This document shows, piece by piece, positions 55,784 to 64,000 of a DNA stretch of 64,000 bases. The stretch is from contig NC_089827.1 in assembly GCF_035046505.1 (NCBI RefSeq), forward strand, positions 18,103,353 through 18,167,352, given 5' to 3'. The DNA is from Tiliqua scincoides. Lineage: Eukaryota; Chordata; Lepidosauria; Squamata; Scincidae. Below the pieces are notes generated by a model. The model was not told the origin of the DNA, did not search any database, and was given only the letters and a program-made list of their open reading frames with translations. The position numbers were made by a program, and so were the translations under genes. Numbering within the stretch: the stretch's first letter is position 1; every line of letters starts with the position of its first letter.

Positions 55784-56142
55784 GGGCCGAATCCTACCCA
55801 ACTTTCCATCACTGATGCAGCCGTGCCAACCAGTAGTGTAGCTGGCGGGGGCAAAACGGTACGTTCTGCAGGCGCCGCAACACCCCTCCCACTCGCCCTC
55901 AGAGCCATTCCGAGCACAATGGCAATGTGCAGACATCTCCTGCGCACTGCCGTTGCTGTCCAGAATGGCTCCAATAGTGAGTGGGGTTGGCCACTTACAT
56001 GGTGCATTGCAGCAGCTGCAGTACTTACCGTTTTGCCCCCTCTATAGCTATGCTACTGGTGCCAATGAGGAACATTTGTTCCCTTACTTTGGGGCTGCAT
56101 TATAGGGGCATCAGTGCTAGAACGTTGGATAGGACTGGGTCC
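55784..56142. mobile_element. CCAATCCTA-family MITE with hAT insert
   Basis: The left part GGGCCGAATCCTACCCAACT and CACTGATGCAGCCGTGCCAA is interrupted at 55831. The right part resumes GCCAATGAGGAACATTTGTT and ends GTTGGATAGGACTGGGTCC. The insertion is therefore younger than this copy. Confidence 0.8.
55831..56058. mobile_element. hAT-like MITE, CAGTGGYRTAGC family, nested
   Basis: A 228-bp element starting CAGTAGTGTAGCTGG and ending CTATAGCTATGCTACTG. The flanks gtgccaac (55823-55830) and gtgccaat (56059-56066) match at 7 of 8 bases. The family word TTCTGCAGGCGCCGCAA is inverted at TTGCAGCAGCTGCAGTAC. Confidence 0.9.
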
Positions 56143-56310
56143 TTAGTTAGCAAGAAATTCTTTTGAAATATATAAGCCTCCACTATTTACTTCTCGGTGC
56201 ACTGGCAATTACTGCTATGAGGGCCTTACACTTGATAGCATCTTGAATGGGAATGGCACATTGGCCCAAATACAGTGCTAGCACATTTTAAAGGAAACAG
56301 TTTCTCAGGG

Positions 56311-56451
56311 CCTGCACATGCCTGATCTCATCTGATTTTGGAAGCTAAGCAGGGTCAGGCCTGGTTAGTACTTGGATGGGAGACCGCCTGGGAATACTGG
56401 GTGCTGTAGGCTTATACCATAGTCTTTCGAGACTGAAGGTTGCCAACCATT
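56311..56451 (+). mobile_element. 5S-rRNA-derived SINE, copy 4
   Basis: A 141-bp body beginning CCTGCACATGCCTGATCTCA, slightly 5' truncated. It has the 5S core (GGAAGCTAAGCAGGGTCAGG, GTACTTGGATGGGAGACCGC, CTGGGTGCTGTAGGCTT) and tail AGTCTTTCGAGACTGAAGGT and TGCCAACC. The target duplication agtttctcaggg is perfect (56299-56310 and 56452-56463). Confidence 0.95.
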
Positions 56452-56469
56452 AGTTTCTCAGGGGCAGAG

Positions 56470-58005
56470 ATATATGATTTGTGAAACCCAAGTGTTATTT
56501 TGGGGAGTATAGATGTGCAAATGTCCGTTCCTTATTCAGGCTGTTTCTACATTTGCCCATTGGATGAGGAACTGGAAATTTAAAACCATCTTTATCACTA
56601 TTTGTATCTGAGTTTGGAATTTTCCCCTTTATTACTTGTGGATAAGTAACATGTATGGAAACATTGAATCTTTCTGGCATGACGAGATTATTAAAATTAG
56701 TTATACCTTTAATTCCTCCTCTCAAAATATAGTATTTATTCTCTCTTTCCAGCCCATGGATGAATTATTTTTCAAGGAACACATGTGCTTATTTTCTCTA
56801 CATTTCGAGCAATTAGCAAATGGGATGACTCTGCAGATTTTCAGTGATTACATGGGGGGAAAAACCTGTTCTCTTCCTTATCGTCATGTTGTCTCCATCA
56901 TCAAAATGTTAAATATCATAAAATGGAGTGGAGCAAATAATTAGGATGCAACTCACAAAGTCCTGACCCCTCCCAAGCTGCTTTGAGATGAATGGGAGTT
57001 GCACTACACTAATGCCTCGTGGATTTTGCTCTTAAGCAATAACCGACACAACTCAGAACCTGATAAGATAAATGCCATGATGAAAAGTGCGCACAGAACA
57101 AAGACACACAAAGAATGGGAGCATCTGCCTGCAGGCTAGGACAGGAATGACTCAACCAGATGAAAGAGCCTGGGTGACTTGATCCAGGGAGATCAGAAAA
57201 GGATTGGGGTTCATATTTGCATAATGTCTCCACTGTGGATATAATGGCAATGTGATGCAAATATCTGATGTGATGCAAAGTACAACTGCTAGCAATTGTC
57301 TAAAGTCTTTTGCACATAGGTCATTGTGAACTCCAGTTCTATTAGTTGACTTTACTTCTTGCATTACAATCTGTAATTTGCTCTGCTGAGAACAAAAGTG
57401 GCATTCTTGACTTGACAACTCTGGAACTTTTTCCATGAAGATTTTGGTCCAACTTCCTAGTTCTCGCCATACTACACTGTAACTAATCCTATGGTCTGCA
57501 GCCACCAGTAGAACACGCATTCTAATGGCAGCAACTGCTGAAAAAGCGCTGTAAAGTGCTTTCTGGCAGCAGCTGAGTAGGAAGGTTAGCCAGACACAAA
57601 TGTCTGGGACACAAATGTCCAGTACCAGGATGCACTTGACTGGGACATGGTTGTCCAGGACACAATGCTCCTGTCACTTCCTGTGACCCACCTGAGGCCA
57701 GGTTGTGACTCACTTCTGGGTTCTGACCCAACTGTGGAAGACCTTATGTGAACAAAATTGGGCCAATGGCTGGTTCACCAATGGTTTGAACAGAAATGCT
57801 CTTTAGACCTCCTTCCAAGTGCATGGGACCTGCTTACAAGTGAGCAGATCCCTTGCAATTGGGAGAACGTTTGAATGATCCAGAAACATAGGCAGGGGCT
57901 TATCATGTGGGTCTCTCCCATAGAATGAGCACTGATTCTGGTGGAAAGAGCCATGCAATGTGCCCTTGCTCAGAGGGTTTGGTCATGAAGCCTTTATTCT
58001 AGCCT
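56470..58005. other. Unique-looking stretch, no firm gene
   Basis: Frames up to 122 codons with no recognised domain. 57600-57670 repeats the words GGACACAAATGTCC and GGACACAATG also seen at 34480-34510. Confidence 0.35.
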
Positions 58006-58009
58006 CATG

Positions 58010-58232
58010 GGAACTGCTCGCAGAGGGGTGGATCCCACACGGCTGAGACAACATCTAAAGGACACTTGAATCTTGGAAGCAAATTGACTAATTGGGAACC
58101 AATCAACTTAAAATCCCTACAGGGGTTTCGAACAGCCTGCCTATGTAAACCGCCTTGGATTAAAGTCTGAGGAGAAATCTGACGACCGAAGAAAGGCGGT
58201 ATATAAATACCTGTATAAATAAATAAATAAAT
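58010..58232 (+). mobile_element. tRNA-derived squamate SINE, 3' part
   Basis: CAGCCTGCCTATGTAAACCG, GAAGAAAGGCGGTATATAAA and TACCTGTATAAATAAAT correspond to the 3' half of the SINE at 18014-18386. The tail here is TAAA rather than ATT. The head is absent. Confidence 0.8.
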
Positions 58233-58291
58233 CTGAGAGAGATATACATGAAGCACATTCACCTCTTAGAAAGAGAGCTATATAAACACTA

Positions 58292-59353
58292 ACAGTTCAT
58301 TCCTATCCTTGGTAGGGCCCCTGGGTGCAGCAGCACCAAAATGGTGACTGCTGCATCCAGCGGCTCTACAGAGGCCACCGGAGGTCTCCTTGAGGGAAGG
58401 GAACTTTTGTCCCCTTCCCCTGAGGAAAGCCCCACGCCCCATAATGGGGTGCCTCAAGTCTGCTCCAGCTCCTTATGAGGAAAGGCTATGGCGTTGGCCT
58501 CTTCAGCCTACAAAAGAGGCACCTGAGGGGGCACATGATTGAGACATACAAAATTATGCAGGGGAGGGACAGAGTGGATAGAGAGATGCTCTTTACACTC
58601 TCACATAACACCAGAACCAGGGGACATCCACTAAAATTGAGTGTTGGGCGGGTTAGGACAGACAAAAGAAAATATTTCTTTACTCAGCGTGTGGTCGGTC
58701 TGTGGAACTCCCTGCCACAGGATGTGGTGACGGCGTCTGGCCTGGACGCCTTTAAAAGGGGACTGGACAAGTTTCTGGAGGAAAAATCCATTACGGGTTA
58801 CAAGCCATGATGTGTATGTGCGACCTCCTGATTTTGGAGGTGGGCTATGTCAGAATGCCAGGTGCAAGGGAGGGCACCAGGATGAGGTCTCTTGTTATCA
58901 GGTATGCTCCCTGGGGCATTTGGTGGGCCGCTGTGAGATACAGGAAGCTGGACTAGATGGGCCTATGGCCTGATCCAGTGGGGCTGTTCTTATGTTCTTA
59001 TGTATTTTGCCAGCACAGGCTTGAGAATCTCTGTGTTGGGCTTTGCAGCCTGACATGAAGGAAAGGATCTGATGGAGCAGGGCTCCACTGGTCCAACCCC
59101 CATCCTGGGCTGGTTCTGTCCCCACCCCACTCTCCCACCATGAATGCCTCCCCTTGCCCTGAAAACCTGCACCACCACCTGGCGATTTGACTTACTGTCG
59201 GCCACTCCCACAGCGTCCTCGATCCAGCGCTGGGCCCAGTGCCAGTGCTCCCTACTCAGAAGGTGCCGTAAACATGCTTTATGGCATGTTTACAACACCC
59301 TGCACCAGTACTGGAGCTCAGTGCTGGCTCTAGGTCCAGATAGGATTGGGCCC
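58292..59353. mobile_element. CCAATCCTA-family element, long form, with CR1 insert
   Basis: Left part CAGTTCATTCCTATCCTTGG to CAAGTCTGCTCCAGCT; right part from TTTTGCCAGCACAGGCTTGA to GTCCAGATAGGATTGGGCC. The CR1 3' end (58471-59002) splits it. It shares inverted segments with 28398-28932. Confidence 0.72.
58471..59002 (+). mobile_element. CR1 LINE 3' end, well preserved
   Basis: The frame 58475-58810 reads GLFSLQKRHLRGHMIETYKI, MQGRDRVDREMLFTLSHN, RKYFFTQRVVGLWNSLPQDV, VTASGLDAFKRGLDKFLEEK. This is the intact C-terminus of the CR1 polyprotein (RLRGDLI..YK ... R..FF..RVV..WN.LP..VV.A.S...FK..LDK). The 3' untranslated region ends CTGATCCAGTGGGGCTG and two TTCTTATG units. It is 5' truncated, as usual for CR1, and relatively young. 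Confidence 0.95.
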
Positions 59354-59705
59354 CATTATTATTGTAGTACTTGTGCAATGATAAACTTAAAAGTGACATT
59401 TTGCATTGCCAGATAAAGACAATATACAAAAATAACTATCTACATATGACATTGTATGCACATAATAATGTCTTTTTATATGTACACATATTTGTGTAAA
59501 AGTCTGCATACGTGCATTCATTTTAACAATCAGTACAAGAATTCAGCCCTTGAAAACAGAGTATAGATCAGGCATACTCCTGAACACACTCTGAATGTAA
59601 CATTGAAATAACTTCACCCATGCACAGATCAACCATCATGTATATGCTGTGCACACGAAATATGTGCATCGAACATATTGTATGTTGAGGAACTTTAAAG
59701 ACTGA

Positions 59706-59866
59706 GGGCCCAATCCTATCCAATTTACCAGCGCTGGTGCAGCTGTGTCACTGGGGCATGTGCGGTGGAGGGGCAGTCACTGAGGTCTCCTCAATGTATG
59801 GGAACATTTGCTCCCTTGCCTCAGGGCTGCATTGCAGCTGCTAGAAAGTTGGTTAGGATTGGGCCC
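59706..59866. mobile_element. CCAATCCTA-family MITE, short complete copy
   Basis: 161 bp. Ends GGGCCCAATCCTATCCAATT and AAGTTGGTTAGGATTGGGCC are inverted. The inside has GGTCTCCTCAATGTATGGGA and CATTTGCTCCCTTGCCTCAG. Confidence 0.85.
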
Positions 59867-60200
59867 TAAGACATTTACTGTGGCATGAGTTAAAAAAAAC
59901 AAAAAACTCAAAGATGGGGTAACAGAGTACTTCAAAAAGTAACAGAGTACTTTTTTATCCGATGGTTAAAAAGAAAAAGAAAAAAAACTTCCAAGAGGCA
60001 ACCAAGAGTGGGAAGTACTTCAAATGGAAACAGTCCCTCAAGGGCTGGTTGAAAATTACCCTGTAGCTCATCTTCCTTCAGAGTGTTATTTAATTAGTAC
60101 CACTCCTATAGTTCCTCTTATAGAATTGCCAGCAGTGCAACAGGGTACAAAAATCTGCACATCTTACAGCGAAAGTAGATATTCCAGAATTAGCTGACTT

Positions 60201-60432
60201 GGGGTGCAGTCCTAACCAACTTTCAAGGAAACCAAGGAAAGGGAACAAACATTGCCTCGCCTTGGGGAGGCCTCCTTGACTGCCACTGAACCACAAGATG
60301 CTGTGAGATACAGGAAGCTGGACTAGATGAGCCTATGGCCTGATCCAGTGGGGCTGTTCTTATGTTCTTATGTTCACATGCCCCATTGGTGCAGCTCTGT
60401 CAGCGCGGGAAAGTTGGTTAGGATTTGGGCCT
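60201..60432. mobile_element. CCAATCCTA-family MITE interrupted by a CR1 tail
   Basis: Left GGGGTGCAGTCCTAACCAAC to CACTGAACCACAAGATG; right ACATGCCCCATTGGTGCAGC to GTTGGTTAGGATTTGGGCC. Between lies the last about 73 bp of CR1. Confidence 0.75.
60301..60373 (+). mobile_element. CR1 LINE, extreme 3' end
   Basis: CTGTGAGATACAGGAAGCTG, GACTAGATGAGCCTATGGCC, TGATCCAGTGGGGCTG and TTCTTATGTTCTTATG. An extremely 5'-truncated insertion. Confidence 0.92.
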
Positions 60433-60799
60433 TAGTTGGTTGCAGAGATAACAACACCAAAGCAGCTTGTACCACAATAGCCAATTCATTGTGTTGTACA
60501 GCATTCTGCTTTTCCTGTTTGATGCCTGAGCGCTGAATGTCTTTGCTTAGCCAAGACTGCATTCTCAGGTGCTCCTGGGTGCTCTTCCTTCCTGCAGATG
60601 TTCTGCTTTGCAGCTCCACAGGACACTGGGTCCTTTTCCTTCTTCATTCAGGGAAGAGATGGAATGATTCTAGTGGCCAAACCTCACTGGCTTCTACATT
60701 CCGCTTATGTTCCACCATTGCACATGGTCACACAAGCATGGGAAAGTGCTTTGCAACAGAGCTTCTAGCCAGTACACTGGAAGGGAAGCTGAAGTCTAC

Positions 60800-61165
60800 T
60801 TGAGTGCACCAGAATTCCCAGAGATGTCCGCCAGGCTACGTGAGTACAGTGCAGGGGTGGGAGAGGGCAAGGAGGGATAGAATGGGGCAGGGAAGTCGAC
60901 AACGTGGTCAGGTGTGGGTGGATCAGTCCTGGTAGGGGTAGGTTCAGCAGTGCCAGCATGCACCATATCCTGTCCCCCTTCCCAGACTGATCCACTGACG
61001 CAGATAAACTCAGACTTGCACCGGCAATATAACTGGTGCAGGTCCTAGTTGACCCATTCAGGCTGCTGGGGCTTATCCCAAGGAATCCTTCAGCAACCAA
61101 AATTCCCCCACGGGATGCAGCAGAGTCTGCATCAGTGCCACAGAACTGTAATCCTATAACACTTT
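60800..61165. mobile_element. CCAATCCTA-family long form, degraded
   Basis: It contains GCAGGGGTGGGAGAGGGCAA, ACTTGCACCGGCAATATAAC, TGGTGCAGGTCC and ATGCAGCAGAGTCTGCATC. The terminus CTGTAATCCTATAACAC is diverged. Confidence 0.45.
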
Positions 61166-61169
61166 CATG

Positions 61170-61930
61170 GAAGTAGGCCCCACAGGACACAATGGAACTT
61201 ACCTCTGAGCAGACATGAATAGAAGTGTGCTATAGGTGGCTTTGTCTGATTCAAGCAGAGGCTCACACACTTCTGCAGCTTATCCCTTTCTTTCCTTAGC
61301 AGTGGTCTTCTGAGCTTGCTGTCCAGATCACATCCAGCCTTCCCCTCCCAGCTAGTTCCCCCTTCTATCTTCTGGATCAGGGAGTGTCAGGGCATTGGGA
61401 TTTTGCAAGCAGGCTATGTCCCATTTCCTCCCATATCTTGGACTGGATCATGCTTTACCTGGTGTTCACTTATCTTCCAACCTAACCAAACAGCCCCACA
61501 CACCGTAGAACATGGTCATCAGTTTCCATGTAACATAAACTCTTTGAAGTGTCCCATCCAGACCAAAAACCAGACCCAATGGCTTAATCCAAGTGCTTCC
61601 AGGAGCATCCTTCACTCTTTTTACCAATAAAGCATGTCACGCAGATCAAGCTCAGCAACAAGAAACTGCACACGTCTTGACTTGTCTTACCAAACTTCAG
61701 CACATTCTAGTTGTCATCCTCTTCTCCTAAGCTTTTCATTGATTGGGATACTTACTAATCTAACTACATACTGTATCAGCCACATACGTCATGTCTAAAG
61801 GAGCTTTAAGACTATGAACAAATTACAATTTAGTTAGGGCTCTCAATCATTCAACAGTTTGCAGGTCACACATGCCTGGGACCATGTGGAGGAAGTAATG
61901 TGTGAATCAAAGGTACTCAGGTACACCGAT
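61170..61930. other. Unassigned stretch
   Basis: No recognised repeat or gene. Confidence 0.35.
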
Positions 61931-61938
61931 ATACCTAA

Positions 61939-62190
61939 CGGCCCAATCCTATCAAGGACCCATGGCAGTAGATCTTCAGCAGGGCTGTAGGCCCTGTTGA
62001 GGTGGTTCGAAAGCTGTGACATCCAGAGTAGGCCAGAATGCCAACTGAGGGGTAAGTAGAAAGTTTTTTATTTACTTCTCATTGGCCTTCTGGTCATTCC
62101 CTCCCCCCCAGTATGTAGCACACACTCTGTTGGAGCAGCTGTATACTATAGTAGTCAGGGATAGGAATGGGACATAAGTGCAGCTACTCC
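61939..62190. mobile_element. CCAATCCTA-family fragment
   Basis: It begins CGGCCCAATCCTATCAAGGA and continues with GCAGTAGATCTTCAGCAGGG and TTACTTCTCATTGGCCTTCT, ending near GATAGGAATGGGACATAA. Confidence 0.5.
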
Positions 62191-62291
62191 CATGACAACA
62201 ATGGACTCTGAAGGTATATTTTCAAGCTTTTGTAGCCCCAACATAAGGCCCTGCTTGACTTTCAGACTGATAAGCACTCAACTATTGAGTT

Positions 62292-62505
62292 CATAAGAAC
62301 ATAAGAGCCCCGCTGGATCAGGTCATAGGCTCATCTAGTCCAGCTTCCTGTATCTCACAGTGGCCCACCAAATGCTTCAGGGTGCACACAAGACAGCAAT
62401 CTGTGTCCTGGTGCCAGCCCCTGCATCTGGCATTCTGAGGTAGTCTACATCTAAAATCAGGAGGTTGCACATATCCATCATGGCTTGTCACCCGTGATGG
62501 ACTTC
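62292..62505 (-). mobile_element. CR1 LINE 3' end
   Basis: The reverse-strand CATAAGAACATAAGAGCCCC, GCTGGATCAGGTCATAGG, CATCTAGTCCAGCTTCCTGT and CTCACAGTGGCCCACCAAAT form the CR1 3' untranslated end, with the AGTCCATCACGGGTGACAAG-type remnant at the far side. Confidence 0.92.
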
Positions 62506-62509
62506 TCAC

Positions 62510-64000
62510 TAGTAGGATTTTGGATGGCTTCTTACATTATATTGCTTTTACTGTTTTAAATGTTCCATTTTTATTTGTTTCATGGGGCTTTTTCTGCATA
62601 AGTGTACTTTAAAAGTTTGTGATACTATTATTTTTGTTTTCACCTAGTTTTGTAATGCCTTGAAAATTTCAAAGTTGTAAAGGTGAGATATAAACCATGG
62701 TGACTTAGAAGTAAGCCCCCTTCCATTTGGGGGAGCTTATTCCCAGATAAATGGGCACAGGATTACACTGTTAACCAAGCAACAGCACAATTCAGCATTG
62801 GGCTGCACTGCCTAATAGGTTCGGCTGTCGTGAAATGGTTTGTAAAATGCATGGTTCCACTATAGTAAAATGGCATTTGGTGGCATTTTAGAACTGCCAC
62901 CGCAAATGACAGCAATGTGGGAGACTCAAAGGATCCAGCTACCTTTGACCCTGAAGGTAAAGCAGCAGGGGGGTGGGCTGAGCAGAATGGGTCAGGGATC
63001 GGGGTCTCCGGGGTGTGTGCCAGGGCAGGCAAAGGGTGGATATCAGCATCAACTGATACACCTCTGATCAACTGATCCACCTCTGTCTCTGCCCCGCCTC
63101 AACATGTCTCCTTGGTTCTGCTTGAACTTGCACCGGCTGAAAAAGGTGGTAAATATCTGAGCAGATCCATAAGGGACCATGGTGTGGCAGAGTAAGGCAA
63201 GTAAAAACTTTATTTTTAAAGTTTTAAAATAGACATCGGCAGCACTCTGAAAGTATCAACAAATTCAATTTACGACAACAGAATCGTGGTCCAGTGTCCT
63301 AAAAGACAGCATAGCCCTACAATGGATTGGCTGAAAGGCTACAATCCTACGCTCCTTTACCTGAGAGTAAGTCCCATTGACCTCAATACATCTTAGTTCT
63401 GACTAGACATGAACAGAAATGTGCTATAAACCTATTTTCCATATATTGAGTTTAAGTTCAAGTATTTTGATTTACCCAGCCTGTATGATTATTCTGATTA
63501 ACAGTAATGAGTTCTATTGGCATTTTACATCAAAACACAATTTTTTTTGCCCACATTCTAGAAATGTCAGACCTGACTTTCCCCCCTCTCTTTTTAAAAG
63601 AGATTTTCTTCTCTTTCGCATCAAAGGTAGGAATTTCAAAATACCAAATTGTGCTCCTCAGACTTTGAAGAGTCATTTTTTTTTCCTGGTCAAATGCGCT
63701 TGTAAGATTTATGTCACCAAATACATAAAGACAGAGCTGGAGGCAAGAAGCTGATGAGCTTTAGGAAAGGGCTGGTTGCAAGAAAGTGTTAACACATTTA
63801 TTGTCACTCGAGGGGAGGGTGTATTTTACAGCCTTATCAGAGCAGCTGCTAACCTATAAAGACCTTGGGCTTTGCATCTGGTTCGGAAAACCAGACGTGC
63901 ACACATGATTGACGTTCAGTGCCAATCTATGATCAGATCTATGTTTTAACTTTAAAATGCCTTGTTAGTGGAGCCCTTCAAGTGAGGAGCCTGGCCAGCA
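62510..64000. other. Mixed unassigned DNA
   Basis: 62740-63200 has a GC-rich segment reminiscent of the long-form CCAATCCTA elements. 63200-64000 is AT-rich and repeat-free, without a recognised exon. Confidence 0.35.

Overview
This window looks like intergenic or deep intronic DNA from a squamate reptile, most likely a lizard. The evidence is the repeat content. There are CR1 3' ends with the typical TTCTTATG tail, L2-like 3' ends, a Sauria-type SINE, another tRNA-derived squamate-type SINE, many short non-autonomous DNA transposons and long microsatellites. I found no convincing exon of a host protein gene, no functional tRNA or rRNA gene, no CRISPR array and no bacterial-type operon. Nearly all open frames are short and lie inside repeats or low-complexity sequence. 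The species cannot be named from this sequence alone.

Layout. Positions 1-5000 are packed with short DNA transposons (557-752, 792-1254, 2070-2457, 3400-4985), a CR1 tail and an L2-like 3' end. Positions 5000-13500 mix unique DNA with a Tigger-like element (6830-7406), a 5S-rRNA-derived SINE (7890-8042), several hAT-like elements (8616-8912, 9410-9636, 10822-11182) and an L1-like fragment. Positions 13500-22000 hold palindromic elements of the CCAATCCTA-ended family, hAT-like elements and a SINE nested in one of them. Positions 22000-27900 hold a TA-flanked mariner/Tigger-like element interrupted by CR1 coding sequence, followed by a LINE 3' end (24569-25246) inside an older repeat. Positions 27900-47000 are sparser, with long unique stretches and two striking microsatellites (31753-31853 and 35966-36138). 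Positions 47000-64000 contain clear nests of elements (48357-49180, 49899-50410, 55784-56142, 58292-59353), a second copy of the LINE (minus strand, about 51688-52155) and more CR1.

The most interesting system is a SINE/LINE pair. Four copies of a SINE whose body is 5S rRNA share their last 31 bases, apart from scattered substitutions, with the 3' end of a LINE present twice here. The shared tail contains a short inverted repeat closed by TTCG and, in the LINE, the stop codon. This suggests that the LINE reverse transcriptase mobilises the SINE by recognising that tail. A second theme is the target duplications of the hAT-like elements. Several families are flanked by direct 8-bp repeats with TA at the centre, and two independent copies carry the identical repeat gtctagaa. 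The nested insertions give a relative chronology, with the 5S SINE and some hAT-like elements among the younger arrivals.
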